DNA from: Paracoccus hibiscisoli
GTDB taxonomy: Bacteria; Pseudomonadota; Alphaproteobacteria; Rhodobacterales; Rhodobacteraceae
Reading direction: 5' to 3'
Length of the DNA: 64,000 nucleotides
NCBI RefSeq assembly: GCF_005048265.1
Contig: NZ_SUNH01000005.1
Span: forward strand, 62,001 to 126,000
The position numbers and the translations under genes are program-made. Below, piece by piece: positions 29,163 to 39,460 of this stretch. The number at the start of each line of letters is the position of its first letter. Within the stretch, counting starts at the first letter, position 1. The notes below the pieces were generated by a model that worked only from the letters and a program-made list of their open reading frames with translations, was not told the origin of the DNA and ran no database searches.

Positions 29163-31003
29163 TCGGCGGCCTCCTCGGTGCCCAGGAACCCGCCCGACTG
29201 GCGGTTCCAGTAGCGGGCATAGCGGCCGTTCCGGGCCAGCAACTCGTCATGGCCGCCCTGTTCGACGATGCGCCCGTCCTCGATCACCAGGATGCGGTCC
29301 AGCTCGGCGATGGTGGACAGGCGGTGGGCGATGGCCAGCACCGTCTTGCCCCGCATGGCGCGGGTCAGGGCGTCCTGGACCTGGGCCTCGACCTCGCTGT
29401 CCAAGGCGCTGGTGGCTTCGTCCAGGACCAGGATCGGCGCATCCTTGAGGAACGCGCGGGCCAGGGCGATGCGCTGGCGCTGGCCGCCCGACAGCTTGAC
29501 CCCGCGTTCGCCCAGATAGGCGTCATAGCCGGTGCGGCCCGCATAATCCTCCAGCGTCAGGATAAACTCATGCGCCTCGGCGGCCTTGGCCGCAGCGATG
29601 ACATCATCCTGTGTCGCATCCGGACGACCATACAAGATGTTGTCGCGGGCCGAGCGGTTGAACATCGCCGTATCCTGGGTGACCATGGCGATCTGGCGGC
29701 GCAGGCTTTCCTGCGTGACGTCGCGCAAATCGTGGCCGTCAATGCGGATCGCGCCCTGTTCGACATCGTAAAGGCGCAGCAGCAGGCCGACCAACGTGGT
29801 CTTGCCCGCGCCCGACGCACCGACGATGCCGATCTTTTCGCCGGCCGCGATGGACAGGGTCAGGTCGCGGATGCCGCCCGCATCGCGGCCATAGGCGAAT
29901 TCGACGTGATCGAAGGTGATCTGACCCTGCACGCGGGTCAGGGCACGGGCATCGGCGCGGTCGGTCAGGGCATGGGGCGGGGACAGGGTCTTCATGCCGT
30001 CCTCAACCTCTCCGATGCTGCCCCACATGCCCATCAGAGCCATGCTGACCCAGCCGGTCATCTGCGACAGGCGCATGGCGATCGCGCCCGAGGCGGCGAC
30101 GTCGCCCACGGTCGCCGAGCCGTCGCGCCACAGCAGGATCGCCCCGCCCACCAGGATCACCGGCAGGATGCCCGCGACGATCATCAGCGACAGGCGGAAC
30201 CAGGTGGACACCACACCGAAATCCAGCGCGCGTTCGCGGAAACCGGCCATCGCGCCCAGGGCGGCCTGATCCTCATGATCGGCATGGGCGAACAGCTTGA
30301 CCGTCTTGATGTTGGTGATGGTGTCCACGACTTGGCCCGTGACATTGGCGCGGGCCGAGGCGCGCGCCCCCGATTTCGCGCGGATGCGCGGCAGAAAGAA
30401 CCGGATCAGCGCGAAATACGCCCCCAGCCAGACCAGAAGCGCCACCGCCCCCCATCCATCGACCGCCAGCAGAAAGGCCGCCGACCCCAGCACCGAGGCG
30501 AGCGCAAAGGCCACGACGTTGACCATCTCGGACGCGACATCGGTGACGGCGCGGGCGGTCTGCATCTGTTTCTGCGCCAGCCGCCCGGCAAAGTCGTTGT
30601 CGAAGAAGGTGACCGCGTGCCCCATCGTCCAGCGATGCAGGCGCGACAGCACCAGGGGCAGGATGTTCGGCCCGATGATCACGTTCGAGCTGGCCGTGGA
30701 CAGGCCATAGATCGCGGGGCGGATCACCAGAAAGAAGCCCGCGAACAGCGCGACCAGCCGCCAGTTCTCCTCCCAGAACATCCCCGGCGCGCTGGTCGAG
30801 ACGGCATCGACGACCATCCCCAGCAGCAGCGCCGAGACGACGTCCGCGACCCCGCCCATGGCCGAGGCCACGGCCGCAAAGCCCAGGCCCCGCCAGGCGC
30901 CCGACAGGCACCAGCGGAAAAAGGCCATCAGCGTGGCGGGGGGCGGGCCCTCGGCGGGGCGAAACGCATCGACCATGCGGCCAAAGGTGCGGTGCAGGCT
31001 CAT
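29159..31003 (-). CDS. ABC exporter, fused permease-ATPase
   Basis: A half-transporter of 614 residues: an N-terminal membrane domain with six segments (roughly 35-330) and an ATPase with Walker [10 protein letters not shown], signature LSGGQRQR, Walker [15 protein letters not shown] and H-loop AIAHRLST. It resembles MsbA/multidrug exporters and must dimerise. The substrate is unknown. The ATG at 31003 overlaps the cca stop. The frame is open further upstream only as a shadow of cca. Confidence 0.92.
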   Translation of the reverse strand: MSLHRTFGRMVDAFRPAEGPPPATLMAFFRWCLSGAWRGLGFAAVASAMGGVADVVSALLLGMVVDAVSTSAPGMFWEENWRLVALFAGFFLVIRPAIYGLSTASSNVIIGPNILPLVLSRLHRWTMGHAVTFFDNDFAGRLAQKQMQTARAVTDVASEMVNVVAFALASVLGSAAFLLAVDGWGAVALLVWLGAYFALIRFFLPRIRAKSGARASARANVTGQVVDTITNIKTVKLFAHADHEDQAALGAMAGFRERALDFGVVSTWFRLSLMIVAGILPVILVGGAILLWRDGSATVGDVAASGAIAMRLSQMTGWVSMALMGMWGSIGEVEDGMKTLSPPHALTDRADARALTRVQGQITFDHVEFAYGRDAGGIRDLTLSIAAGEKIGIVGASGAGKTTLVGLLLRLYDVEQGAIRIDGHDLRDVTQESLRRQIAMVTQDTAMFNRSARDNILYGRPDATQDDVIAAAKAAEAHEFILTLEDYAGRTGYDAYLGERGVKLSGGQRQRIALARAFLKDAPILVLDEATSALDSEVEAQVQDALTRAMRGKTVLAIAHRLSTIAELDRILVIEDGRIVEQGGHDELLARNGRYARYWNRQSGGFLGTEEAAE

Positions 31004-32145
31004 GTCGGGTCCTTTCCGGCCATGAGGGCCGCGTCGATCAGGGCAGGGGCAGGCAGCGTAAAGGCCGAGGCGATCCACGCGGCCTCGGCCGCCTTGAGGG
31101 CGCGGCCCAAGGCAGGCCCCTGCAGCGGGGCCAGATCGGCGGCGGCGATGGGCAGGGGGGCGTCGGCGCCGCGCGCGATGCGGGCCTGCCAATCGGCGGG
31201 CAGGGGGTGGCCGTCGGCTGCGGCCAGCAGGGCGTGATCGGTCGCCAGATCGGCGCCCATGCGGAACGCGGCCTCGTCCAGGGACCAGCCCCGGGCGCGG
31301 TGCAGGGCGGTCAGGGCGCGTTGATCGGCGCGCGACAGGCGCAGGTCGGGCGTGGCCGGGCACAGCGCGGCCAGGCGGCGCAGCCAGCCGCCGGGCGCGG
31401 GTTCCGCCGCCAGCAGGGCAGCCAGGCGGTCGGGCGTCGCATCGGGCAGCAGCACCGCCAGCACGCCGGTCTGCGCCATCAGCCCGACGGCGGGGCCGGG
31501 ATTGGGCGCGGCCAGCAGCTTTTTCAGCTCGGCCCCGATTCGTTCGCGGGCGATGCGGCTCAGCCCGTCGCGATGCGCCGCACAGGCCGCGACCGCCGCC
31601 GGATCGGCCTGCTGCCCATAGCGCGCGAAGAACCGGAAGAACCGCAGGATGCGCAGGTAATCCTCGGCGATGCGGGCATCGGGGTCGCCCACAAAGCGCA
31701 GCCGTCGCGCCGCCAGGTCGGGCAGCCCGCCCATCGGGTCGATGACCGTCCCGTCGCGGTCGGCATAAAGCGCGTTCATGGTGAAATCGCGCCGCGCCGC
31801 ATCCTCGGCCAGATCGGTCGAAAAGGCGACGACGGCATGGCGCCCGTCGGTCTCTACGTCGCGGCGAAAGGTCGTGACCTCGAACCCGCGCCCGTGGGCG
31901 ACCAGGGTGACGGTGCCGTGGTCGATGCCCGTGGGCACCGCGCGCAGACCGGCGGCGCGGGCCAGCGCGAGGGTCCGCAGCGGCGGGGCGTCGGTGGCGA
32001 TGTCGATATCGTCGATGGGCTGGCCCAGCAGCGCGTTGCGCACCGCGCCGCCGACCAGCAGGGCGCGGTCGCCCTGCGCGGTCAGCGCGTCCAGCACGCG
32101 CATCAGCGCCGCGTCGTCCATCACATGCGCGGGCAGCCGGGTCAT
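31000..32145 (-). CDS. CCA tRNA nucleotidyltransferase / poly(A) polymerase family
   Basis: A class II nucleotidyltransferase of 381 residues. It has the substrate loop LLVGGAVRNALLG, the metal-binding DIDIAT, ATP motif RRDFTMNAL, EDYLRILRFFRFFARYG and the conserved ERIGAELKKLL. It adds or repairs the CCA end of tRNAs. The start at 32145 (MTRLPAHVMDD) overlaps the stop of the upstream Nudix gene (ATGA). The 33-codon upstream extension is within that gene and lacks homology. Confidence 0.92.
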   Translation of the reverse strand: MTRLPAHVMDDAALMRVLDALTAQGDRALLVGGAVRNALLGQPIDDIDIATDAPPLRTLALARAAGLRAVPTGIDHGTVTLVAHGRGFEVTTFRRDVETDGRHAVVAFSTDLAEDAARRDFTMNALYADRDGTVIDPMGGLPDLAARRLRFVGDPDARIAEDYLRILRFFRFFARYGQQADPAAVAACAAHRDGLSRIARERIGAELKKLLAAPNPGPAVGLMAQTGVLAVLLPDATPDRLAALLAAEPAPGGWLRRLAALCPATPDLRLSRADQRALTALHRARGWSLDEAAFRMGADLATDHALLAAADGHPLPADWQARIARGADAPLPIAAADLAPLQGPALGRALKAAEAAWIASAFTLPAPALIDAALMAGKDPT

Positions 32146-32726
32146 AGCCGGTGCGCCAGTCCCAGCAGGATGCGCGCGGTCGCCCCCCACAGGTAATAGG
32201 GTCCGAAGGGCGCCGCGTGATAGCTGCGCCAGCCGCCGCGCCAACGCCGCCGCTCCACCCGATAGCGGGCGGGGTCTGCGACATGGGCAAAGGGCAGGGT
32301 GAAGGCCTCCTCGACCTCGCCCGCCTCGGGGATGGGGGCGAAGGGGCCGTCGATCAGCGCCAGGACCGGCGTGACCGAGAACCCGGTGACGGTGCGATGC
32401 GGCGGCAGCGTGCCCAGCACGCGGACCTGGGCGGGGTTCAGGCCGACCTCCTCATGCGCCTCGCGCAGGGCGGCGGCGGTGGCGTCGGTGTCGCCCGGAT
32501 CGACCTTGCCGCCGGGCAGGGCGATCTGACCCGGATGATGACGCAGCCCCGAGGCGCGCTTGGTCAGGACCAGCCGCCCGTCATCGGCGTGAAACGCCGC
32601 CAGCACGCCCGCCGGACGCAAGGGCGCGTCGGGCGGCGTGGCATCCGGGTTCAGATCGTAATCCGAACTGGGACCGGATGCCCGGTGCAGGGCCTCGTGC
32701 AGGCGGGCCGGTGACCAGAGGGTCAC
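32142..32726 (-). CDS. Nudix hydrolase, coenzyme A pyrophosphatase (NudL) type
   Basis: A 194-residue protein with the UPF0035 signature LTKRASGLRHHPGQIALPGG just before the Nudix box (GGKVDPGDTDATAAALREAHEEVGL). That combination is specific to CoA pyrophosphatases, which cleave CoA to 3',5'-ADP and phosphopantetheine. Its start overlaps the hslO stop and its stop overlaps the cca start, each by four bases. Confidence 0.9.
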   Translation of the reverse strand: MTLWSPARLHEALHRASGPSSDYDLNPDATPPDAPLRPAGVLAAFHADDGRLVLTKRASGLRHHPGQIALPGGKVDPGDTDATAAALREAHEEVGLNPAQVRVLGTLPPHRTVTGFSVTPVLALIDGPFAPIPEAGEVEEAFTLPFAHVADPARYRVERRRWRGGWRSYHAAPFGPYYLWGATARILLGLAHRL

Positions 32727-33748
32727 TCGGCCGCCTTGTCGCTGCTGTCCAGCGGGTTGCCCTCGGGGTCGACGGTCGCCTCAAAGCCCAGGCTTTGGGG
32801 GTCGAACACGTAATGCGCGCCGCAGAACTGGCAATCGGCGGTCACGGTGCCCTCGGGGGTGGTCATGTGGGCGATGTCCTTGGCCGAATAGATGGCCAGC
32901 GTGCCCCGGACCCGGTCACTGCTGCACGAACAGCCGAACTCGACCCGGTGGGCGTCGAAGACGCGCGGGGTCTCCTCGTGGAACAGGCGCAGCAGCAGGT
33001 CGGTCGGCCCGACGGTGGGGCCGATCAGCTCCAGCGTCTCGACCGTGTCCAGCAGGATGTTGGCACGGTTCCAGTTCTCGGATTCGGCGCCCTGCAGGAT
33101 GTCGGCGGCCTCGATCAGGCCGCCCGCGCCGCTGCCGCCCTCGGTCGGTTGGGCCGGATCGCCGGGCAGGGTCTGCAGCATCATGCCGCCCGCGCGCCAT
33201 TCGGCGGGCTGACCCGACAGCCGCGACTGTCCCGAGGCCAGTTGGAACCGCGTCGGCAGCTGTTCGGATTGCGCGAAATAGGTCTGCGCGCAGGCCGACA
33301 GCGACCCGCCCGTCAGCGGCGTGATGCCCTGATAGGGGGTGCTGCCCGGCCCCTGGTCGATCAGGATGGCGAAATAGCCCTCTCCGATCTGCTCAAACGG
33401 GGGGCGGGCGTCCAGGCGGTCGGCGTCAAAGCTGGCCCAGGCCCGGATGCGCGCGGGCTTGCCCTCGCCCTCGGGGGCGAAATAGTCGGCGGCCAGCGTG
33501 CGGATCGGGCCGTTGCCGCGCACCTGCAGGCTCAGCTTCCAGCGCAGCTTGACGGTCGGGCCGATCAGCGCGGTCAGCAGCGCGATCTCGGCGACCATGG
33601 CGCTGACGGCGGGCGGATAGTCGTGCCGCGACAGGATGTGATCCAGCACCCCGTCCAGCCGCACGACGCGTCCGCGGATCGAGCTGCGGTCCAGTTGAAA
33701 GGGCAGGACCGTATCGTCCCAGGCTATCTGGTTGATCTTGTTCATCAT
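32723..33748 (-). CDS. hslO: Redox-regulated chaperone Hsp33
   Basis: Holdase activated by oxidation. 341 residues, longer than the usual 290 because of insertions such as a Gly/Pro-rich stretch around 200-220. The C-terminal zinc thiolate centre is present: CSC in EFGCSCSS and CQFC in TADCQFCGAHY. First gene of the hslO-nudL-cca-ABC-methyltransferase chain. The 162-base gap upstream (33749-33910) holds promoters for it and the divergent Nudix gene. Confidence 0.92.
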   Translation of the reverse strand: MMNKINQIAWDDTVLPFQLDRSSIRGRVVRLDGVLDHILSRHDYPPAVSAMVAEIALLTALIGPTVKLRWKLSLQVRGNGPIRTLAADYFAPEGEGKPARIRAWASFDADRLDARPPFEQIGEGYFAILIDQGPGSTPYQGITPLTGGSLSACAQTYFAQSEQLPTRFQLASGQSRLSGQPAEWRAGGMMLQTLPGDPAQPTEGGSGAGGLIEAADILQGAESENWNRANILLDTVETLELIGPTVGPTDLLLRLFHEETPRVFDAHRVEFGCSCSSDRVRGTLAIYSAKDIAHMTTPEGTVTADCQFCGAHYVFDPQSLGFEATVDPEGNPLDSSDKAAE

Positions 33749-33910
33749 CTATCCTTGAGGTGGCAGCGGCGCGGCCGTGGCCCGCCCGGTTGCGCCCAAT
33801 ATAAGGCATTTTCCGCCGATCCCAAGGGGGCAGGGGCCGCGCGGGTCGCCACCGCTTTCCCCGGTCGGCCGCGCGCGCTATCACCACCGCACAGCCAGAC
33901 AGGATGCCCC

Positions 33911-34354
33911 ATGATCCCGCGTTTCGGACAACCGCCCCACAGCGCCCCCCGCTATCGCCGCCGGCCGGGGGCCTATGCGATCCTGTGGCGCGATGGGCGC
34001 ATCCTGCTGACCCATCAGCAGGCGCCTGTGCCGGAATTCCAGCTGCCTGGCGGCGGCATCGACCCCGGAGAGCACGCGCTGGCCGCGCTCCACCGCGAGG
34101 TGGCCGAGGAGACCGGCTGGACCATCGGTGCCGCACGACATCTGTGCAGCTATCGGCGGTTCTGCTTCATGCCCGATTACGACATGCACGCCGAGAAACG
34201 CTGCCAGATCTGGGTCGCGCGCCCGATCCTGCGTCTGTCGGAGCCGTCCGAGCCGGGCCACAGCGCGCATTGGATGGGCCCGGACGCGGCGCTGGCGCAT
34301 CTGGTCGATCCCGGCTCGCAGGCGGCGCTGCGCGGGTTTCTGGCGCGGCTCTAG
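33911..34354 (+). CDS. Nudix hydrolase
   Basis: A 147-residue protein with a standard Nudix box (GGGIDPGEHALAALHREVAEETGW, read in two parts: GGGIDPGEHALAAL, then REVAEETGW) preceded by EFQLPGG. The RRRPGAYAILWRDGRILLTHQ start places it in the general NTP/ADP-ribose group; the substrate is not readable. A far-upstream open frame antisense to hslO was discarded. The stop overlaps the convergent phosphatase gene by four bases. Confidence 0.87.
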   Translation: MIPRFGQPPHSAPRYRRRPGAYAILWRDGRILLTHQQAPVPEFQLPGGGIDPGEHALAALHREVAEETGWTIGAARHLCSYRRFCFMPDYDMHAEKRCQIWVARPILRLSEPSEPGHSAHWMGPDAALAHLVDPGSQAALRGFLARL

Positions 34355-35637
34355 CCGTCGTTCAGGCGGATCACCTGGCCCGAGGCGCGGAACTCGACCA
34401 GGACGGCGGACATGTCGTCCTGTCGTTCGCCTCGGCAATATTCGGATACCGACCAGGCCATCGATTCCAGGAAGGAATGGCCGTGCAGGAAGGCGTTGGT
34501 GCGCATCACCGCCTCCAGCCCGTCGCAGCCCAGCTGTCGGCCGCTGGGGGTCGCGGCCTCGGTAATGCCGTCCGAGGCGATCAGCAGGCGGTCGCCCGGT
34601 TCCAGCGTGACCTCGATCTCGTCAAAGATGGGGCGTTCGAAAACACCGATGGGCATGCCGCCATTGCCCAGATGGGTCACGCGCCCGTCAGCGCGCTGCA
34701 GGGCAGGGTGGGGATGGCCGGCCTGGATCATCCGCACATGGCCGGTGACGTGGTTCAGCTCGGCATAGATCATGGTGAAATAGGTGTCGGTGTTCATCTC
34801 CTCCAGCATCATGGTGTTGAAGAAATGCGCCAGCGCGCTGGGCCCCGCGGCGTCGCCTCCGTCCTGCGCGCCGCGCAGCGCGATGTTCTGGTCCGAGGAC
34901 GCCGACAGGTGCACCGACAGCTGCGCGGTCAGCAGCGCCGCCGTCACCCCATGGCCCGACACGTCCAGCGCATAGAGGCCCAGGCGATCCTCTCCGATGG
35001 GGAAGAACCCCACCAGATCGCCGCCGATATGGCCCGCCGGACGCAGCAGCAGGCTGATCTCGAAAGCGCCGAAGACGCCGGATCGTTCGCGGACCAGCCC
35101 CTGCTGCAGCTTGCGCGCCTCGCGCAGGTCGCGCTCCATCGCCGCCTGGGTTTCCGACAGCTGGGCCAGGGCGTGGCGCAGCTGGGTGTTGCTGGCGCGC
35201 AGCTCCTCCTCGACGCGAAGGATGCGTTCGCCCGCGGCCATGCGGGCTAGCAGTTCCTGGGGGGCGACGGGCTTGGTCAGGAAATCGTCGGCCCCGGCCT
35301 GCAGCCCCTCGGTGATGGCGCGGGCATCGGCATTCGACGTCAGCAGCAGGAAATAGCCGTAATTCGGGCGCGGCAGCTTTCGGAAGGCAGCGCAGAATTC
35401 CAGCCCACTCATCTCGGGCATCATCCAGTCCGACAGCACCAGATCCGGCACCAGGCGGGTGCACAGGTCCAGCGCCTCGGCCCCGTTGGCGGCCTCGATG
35501 ACCTCATAGCCGCCCAGCTTCAGCAACCGGGCCAGCAGGCGTCGTTGGGAGGCACTGTCATCGACCAGCAGCACCAGCCGCCGTGTGTTGGGCGGGGTCG
35601 GGGCGGGATTGGTCTGGGGGCGATTCGCGGCTGTCAT
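34351..35637 (-). CDS. Response regulator with PP2C-type (RsbU/SpoIIE) phosphatase output
   Basis: A 428-residue two-domain protein. The N-terminal receiver (about 20-140) has acidic pocket D26/D27, phospho-acceptor D70 in LVLSDWMMPEMSG and lysine in FLTKPV. A coiled linker (about 140-190) leads to the SpoIIE-like phosphatase: GGDLVGFF, LYALDVSGHG, GGMPIGVF and LLIASDGITEA, with its metal-binding aspartates. Such proteins dephosphorylate anti-sigma-factor antagonists in partner-switch pathways. A possible partner, an Hpt protein, is divergently encoded next door. Confidence 0.92.
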   Translation of the reverse strand: MTAANRPQTNPAPTPPNTRRLVLLVDDSASQRRLLARLLKLGGYEVIEAANGAEALDLCTRLVPDLVLSDWMMPEMSGLEFCAAFRKLPRPNYGYFLLLTSNADARAITEGLQAGADDFLTKPVAPQELLARMAAGERILRVEEELRASNTQLRHALAQLSETQAAMERDLREARKLQQGLVRERSGVFGAFEISLLLRPAGHIGGDLVGFFPIGEDRLGLYALDVSGHGVTAALLTAQLSVHLSASSDQNIALRGAQDGGDAAGPSALAHFFNTMMLEEMNTDTYFTMIYAELNHVTGHVRMIQAGHPHPALQRADGRVTHLGNGGMPIGVFERPIFDEIEVTLEPGDRLLIASDGITEAATPSGRQLGCDGLEAVMRTNAFLHGHSFLESMAWSVSEYCRGERQDDMSAVLVEFRASGQVIRLNDG

Positions 35638-35755
35638 GGGATGTGTTTAGCCGCCGGGTCGTAAACTTGGGGTAAACCGCCCTGTCCATTGCCATTAAAT
35701 GTTTCGCAACCCGAAGCGGCTAGACAGGAATGGTAACGATTCGAAAGGTATGGGT

Positions 35756-36115
35756 ATGATCGACTGGAGCCGAGTCATCGAACTGCGCGACCAGCTGGGG
35801 CCGGACGATCTGGCACCGATCATCGACATGATCCTGTCCGAGGTCGAGGCGCATCTTTCGGCGCTGGATGGCCGGACCCTACACCTGGCCGAGGATCTGC
35901 ACCTGCTGCGGGGGCTGGCTGCCAATCTGGGCTTTTCCGATTTCTGCGCGCAATGCCGGCGCGGAGAGGAGCAGCTGGCCCGAGAGGGGCATTTCACCCT
36001 GGGCCCCGCCGTCCTGCGCGCCAGTTTCGGGCAGACCAAGCAGCTGTTCCTGCGCGATCTGCCGCATGTGATGGGAGGCGAGCCGCCCGATGCGCAGACC
36101 GCTTGGGCCTCGTGA
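35756..36115 (+). CDS. Hpt-domain phosphotransfer protein
   Basis: A 119-residue all-helical protein with the histidine phosphotransfer motif HLLRGLAANLGF, the phospho-histidine being H49. It starts at the ATG seven bases after AAAGG; an ATG two codons upstream and a frame open to 35699 are alternatives. It is divergent from the receiver-phosphatase gene across 118 bases, which suggests it passes phosphate to that receiver. The kinase is not in the window. Confidence 0.78.
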   Translation: MIDWSRVIELRDQLGPDDLAPIIDMILSEVEAHLSALDGRTLHLAEDLHLLRGLAANLGFSDFCAQCRRGEEQLAREGHFTLGPAVLRASFGQTKQLFLRDLPHVMGGEPPDAQTAWAS

Positions 36116-37357
36116 TCAGACCAACAACTCGGACAGGATGCCGTCATTGGTGATGTCGCGATAGGCAAAGCCCGACTGGTCCAGCCGCGCCATCAGCGCC
36201 GTCAGGTTGGCGGGCTCGGAGGTCTCGATCCCGATCAGCACGGACCCGAAGTTGCGGGCCGATTTCTTGAGGTATTCGAACCGCGCGATATCGTCGTTCG
36301 GGCCCAGAAGCTCCAGGAAATCGCGCAGCGCGCCGGGGCGCTGCGGCATGCGCAGGACGAAATACTTTTTCACGCCTGCGAACCGCTGCGCGCGTTCCTT
36401 GACCTCGGGCAGGCGCTCGAAATCGAAATTGCCGCCCGAACAGACCGCCACGACCGTCTTGCCCGACAGATCGCCCAGATCGCCCAGCACATCCAGCGCC
36501 AGCGCGCCTGCGGGCTCCAGCACGACGCCCTCGGTGTTCAGCATCTCCAGCATGGTGCGGCAGATGCGGTCCTCGGGGGCCAGATAAACGTCATGCTCCG
36601 AGAACCGCGACAGCGCCTCGAAGGGCAGGGCACCGATGCGCGCGACCGCCGCGCCGTCGACAAAGCTGTCCACCGCAGGCAGGGCCACCGGCGCGCCCGC
36701 GCGGAGCGCCGCCTGCAGGCTGGCGCCGCCCAGGGGCTCGGCAAAGGCAAAGCGGGTGTCCGGTGCCTCGGTCGCCAGCAGCTTGGTCACGCCCGCGGAC
36801 AGACCGCCGCCGCCCACGGGCAGCACGACCAGATCGGGCGCGCGACCCAACTGGGCCAGCATCTCAAGGCCCACCGTGGCCTGGCCCTCGATGATGTCGG
36901 GCGCGTCGAAGGGCGACAGGAACTGCGCGCCTTCATCGGCGCAGAAGGCCTGAGCCGCGGCCAGGGTCTGGTCGAAATAGTCGCCGGTCAGCACGATGCG
37001 GATGGCGTCGCCGCCGAACATCCGCGTCTTGTCGATCTTTTGCCCCGGCGTGGTGACCGGCATGAAGATCGTGCCGCGCGCGCCGAAATGGCGGCACGCA
37101 AAGGCCACGCCCTGCGCGTGGTTGCCCGCGCTGGCGCAGACGAAATGGGCGGGCGCCCCGTTGCCCACCAGCTTGCGCATCGCATTGAAGGCGCCGCGCA
37201 GCTTGTAGCTGCGGACGGGGGTCAGGTCCTCGCGCTTGAGCCAGATGTCGGCGCCGTATTTCGCCGACAGGTGGTCGTTGCGTTGCAGGGGCGTGGGCTC
37301 GAACAGGTCGCGAAGCGCGGCCTCGGCCAGACGGACGGCGGCGGCAAAGTTTTCCAT
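36116..37357 (-). CDS. ilvA: Threonine ammonia-lyase (biosynthetic type)
   Basis: Deaminates threonine to 2-oxobutyrate, first step of isoleucine synthesis. 413 residues: PTPLQRNDHLS, PLP lysine K52 in SYKLRGAFNAM, CASAGNHAQGVAF, the phosphate-binding PVGGGGLSAG, and a C-terminal regulatory ACT-like domain (YFVLRMPQRPGALRDFLELL, then a second half). The shorter length is the form with one ACT-like domain, like Bacillus IlvA. The stop directly abuts the convergent Hpt gene. Confidence 0.94.
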   Translation of the reverse strand: MENFAAAVRLAEAALRDLFEPTPLQRNDHLSAKYGADIWLKREDLTPVRSYKLRGAFNAMRKLVGNGAPAHFVCASAGNHAQGVAFACRHFGARGTIFMPVTTPGQKIDKTRMFGGDAIRIVLTGDYFDQTLAAAQAFCADEGAQFLSPFDAPDIIEGQATVGLEMLAQLGRAPDLVVLPVGGGGLSAGVTKLLATEAPDTRFAFAEPLGGASLQAALRAGAPVALPAVDSFVDGAAVARIGALPFEALSRFSEHDVYLAPEDRICRTMLEMLNTEGVVLEPAGALALDVLGDLGDLSGKTVVAVCSGGNFDFERLPEVKERAQRFAGVKKYFVLRMPQRPGALRDFLELLGPNDDIARFEYLKKSARNFGSVLIGIETSEPANLTALMARLDQSGFAYRDITNDGILSELLV

Positions 37358-37396
37358 GCCCCGCCCATGCCGCGAAACGCGGCCCTTGGCAAGCCG

Positions 37397-38137
37397 TCAG
37401 CGCAGCGCACGCCCTTCGACGAAGTGACCCCAGAGCGTAGTGATCAGCGACAGCGACAGCAAGGCGCCCAGCCAGGCGGCCAGAAGCGTGGCCACCAGCC
37501 CCACCAGACCGGGAATTTGCGACGCGAGGTTCAGGATGGTTTGCAGGATCTGGCTGAACACGGCCAGAAGGAGCAGGGTGCCCAGATGCGATTCCGTGGC
37601 CTTCCAGCCGGTCGTCAGCGGCTTTTCGGCGCCGATGGCCGCCCCGGCCAGTCCTGTTCCAAGGCGCAGGCCGATGATGGCCACGGCGATCCCGATTATC
37701 AGGCTGGCCAGCATAGTGACGTAGACGCTGCCGTTCAGCGCCGAGGTCAGCGCCACGATGAGGATCAGGGGCAGAAAGACGATCAGCATGATGACAAGGG
37801 TCATCCTGACCGCCGCCCAAAAATAGCGCGCCTCGGAGCGTCCGATGCTGCGGAAGACCTGCGGCCTCTCCTCCAGAAGGACGTGACGATGCCAGGACGC
37901 CGCGAGGACCACGATGGCCAGGATAAAGGTCGCGGCGATCGCGATCATCACCGCGCCGAACGCGATTCCGGACGGATTACCGCCCGCCAGGACCAGGCGC
38001 GCGACCACCCCGATGCCGATGCCAAGGGCGGCCAGCAGCAGCGGCAGGACAGAGAGTGTCAGCGCCGCGCCCAGATTGCCGGTCAGTTGCAGAATGGAAT
38101 GGCGGAGAAGTCGAAAGGCCAGCATCAAATCACCCAT
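37397..38137 (-). CDS. Integral membrane protein of unknown function
   Basis: A 246-residue protein with about six hydrophobic segments rich in Ile/Leu/Val/Ala (roughly 20-45, 58-80, 110-135, 140-165, 190-215, 220-240), including a soluble turn with HRHVLLEERPQVFRSIGRSEARYF. I do not recognise the family. Its base composition is slightly less GC-rich and its codons less biased than its neighbours. It is divergent from argG, with 93 bases between them. Confidence 0.75.
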   Translation of the reverse strand: MGDLMLAFRLLRHSILQLTGNLGAALTLSVLPLLLAALGIGIGVVARLVLAGGNPSGIAFGAVMIAIAATFILAIVVLAASWHRHVLLEERPQVFRSIGRSEARYFWAAVRMTLVIMLIVFLPLILIVALTSALNGSVYVTMLASLIIGIAVAIIGLRLGTGLAGAAIGAEKPLTTGWKATESHLGTLLLLAVFSQILQTILNLASQIPGLVGLVATLLAAWLGALLSLSLITTLWGHFVEGRALR

Positions 38138-38230
38138 CTGAAAACGCGCTGACCCTAATCGCCCCCGAACCCTTGTGACAACGCGCAAATCGCCGTATTC
38201 CCGCTGAAACTTCGACGAAGGGTTAACCGC

Positions 38231-39460
38231 ATGTCCGACGCGCCGAAAAAAGTCGTCCTCGCCTATTCGGGGGGGCTTGATACCTCGATCATCCTGAAAT
38301 GGCTGCAGACCGAATACGGCTGCGAGGTGGTGACCTTCACCGCCGATCTGGGCCAGGGCGAGGAACTGGAGCCCGCGCGCGAGAAGGCGCTGATGCTGGG
38401 CATCGCGCCCGAGAACATCCACATCATCGACGTGCGCGAGGAATTCGTGCGCGATTTCGTCTTCCCGATGTTCCGGGCCAATGCGCTGTACGAGGGGCTG
38501 TACCTGCTGGGCACGTCGATCGCGCGGCCGCTGATCTCTCAGCATCTGGTGCGGATCGCGCAGGAATCGGGGGCGGATGCGGTGGCGCATGGCGCGACCG
38601 GCAAGGGCAACGACCAGGTCCGGTTCGAGCTGTCGGCCTATGCGCTGGACCCGTCGATCAAGGTGATCGCGCCCTGGCGGGAATGGGACCTGACCTCGCG
38701 CACCAAGCTGATTGAGTTCGCCGAGAAAAACCAGATCCCCATCGCCAAGGACAAGCGCGGCGAGGCGCCCTTCAGCGTGGACGCGAACCTGTTGCACACC
38801 TCCTCCGAGGGCAAGGCGCTGGAGGACCCGGCCGTGGCCGCGCCCGATTACGTCTATCAGCGCACCGTGAACCCCGAGGACGCGCCGGATCAGCCCGAAT
38901 TCATCGAGGTGACCTTCGAGAAGGGCGACGCCGTCGCGATCAACGGCGAGGCGATGTCGCCCGCCACGATCCTGACCAAGCTGAACGAGCTGGGCGGCGC
39001 GCATGGCATCGGCCGTCTGGATTTCGTCGAGAACCGCTTTGTCGGCATGAAGTCGCGCGGCATCTATGAGACGCCGGGCGGCACCATTCTGCTGGAGGCG
39101 CATCGCGGGATCGAGCAGATCACCCTGGACAGCGGCGCGGGCCACCTGAAGGATTCGATCATGCCGCGTTACGCGGAGCTGATCTATAACGGCTTCTGGT
39201 TCTCCCCCGAGCGCGAGATGCTGCAGGCCCTGATCGACAAGAGCCAGGAGCATGTGACCGGCACGGTGCGGCTGAAACTCTACAAGGGCATGGCCACCTG
39301 CGTCGGCCGCTGGTCGGACCATTCGCTGTACAGTGAGGCGCATGTCACCTTCGAGGACGACGCCGGCGCCTATGACCAGAAGGATGCGGCGGGCTTCATC
39401 CGCCTGAACGCGCTGCGCCTCAAGCTGATCGCCAACCGCAACGCCCGCGTGGCGAAATGA
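38231..39460 (+). CDS. argG: Argininosuccinate synthase
   Basis: Condenses citrulline with aspartate using ATP in arginine synthesis. 409 residues: the PP-loop [13 protein letters not shown] at the N-terminus, [23 protein letters not shown] and [19 protein letters not shown] are classic. GAAGG precedes the ATG; a TTAACC sequence lies between it and the start, reminiscent of regulatory half-sites but too close to the ATG to judge. mogA overlaps its stop (ATGA). Confidence 0.97.
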   Translation: MSDAPKKVVLAYSGGLDTSIILKWLQTEYGCEVVTFTADLGQGEELEPAREKALMLGIAPENIHIIDVREEFVRDFVFPMFRANALYEGLYLLGTSIARPLISQHLVRIAQESGADAVAHGATGKGNDQVRFELSAYALDPSIKVIAPWREWDLTSRTKLIEFAEKNQIPIAKDKRGEAPFSVDANLLHTSSEGKALEDPAVAAPDYVYQRTVNPEDAPDQPEFIEVTFEKGDAVAINGEAMSPATILTKLNELGGAHGIGRLDFVENRFVGMKSRGIYETPGGTILLEAHRGIEQITLDSGAGHLKDSIMPRYAELIYNGFWFSPEREMLQALIDKSQEHVTGTVRLKLYKGMATCVGRWSDHSLYSEAHVTFEDDAGAYDQKDAAGFIRLNALRLKLIANRNARVAK

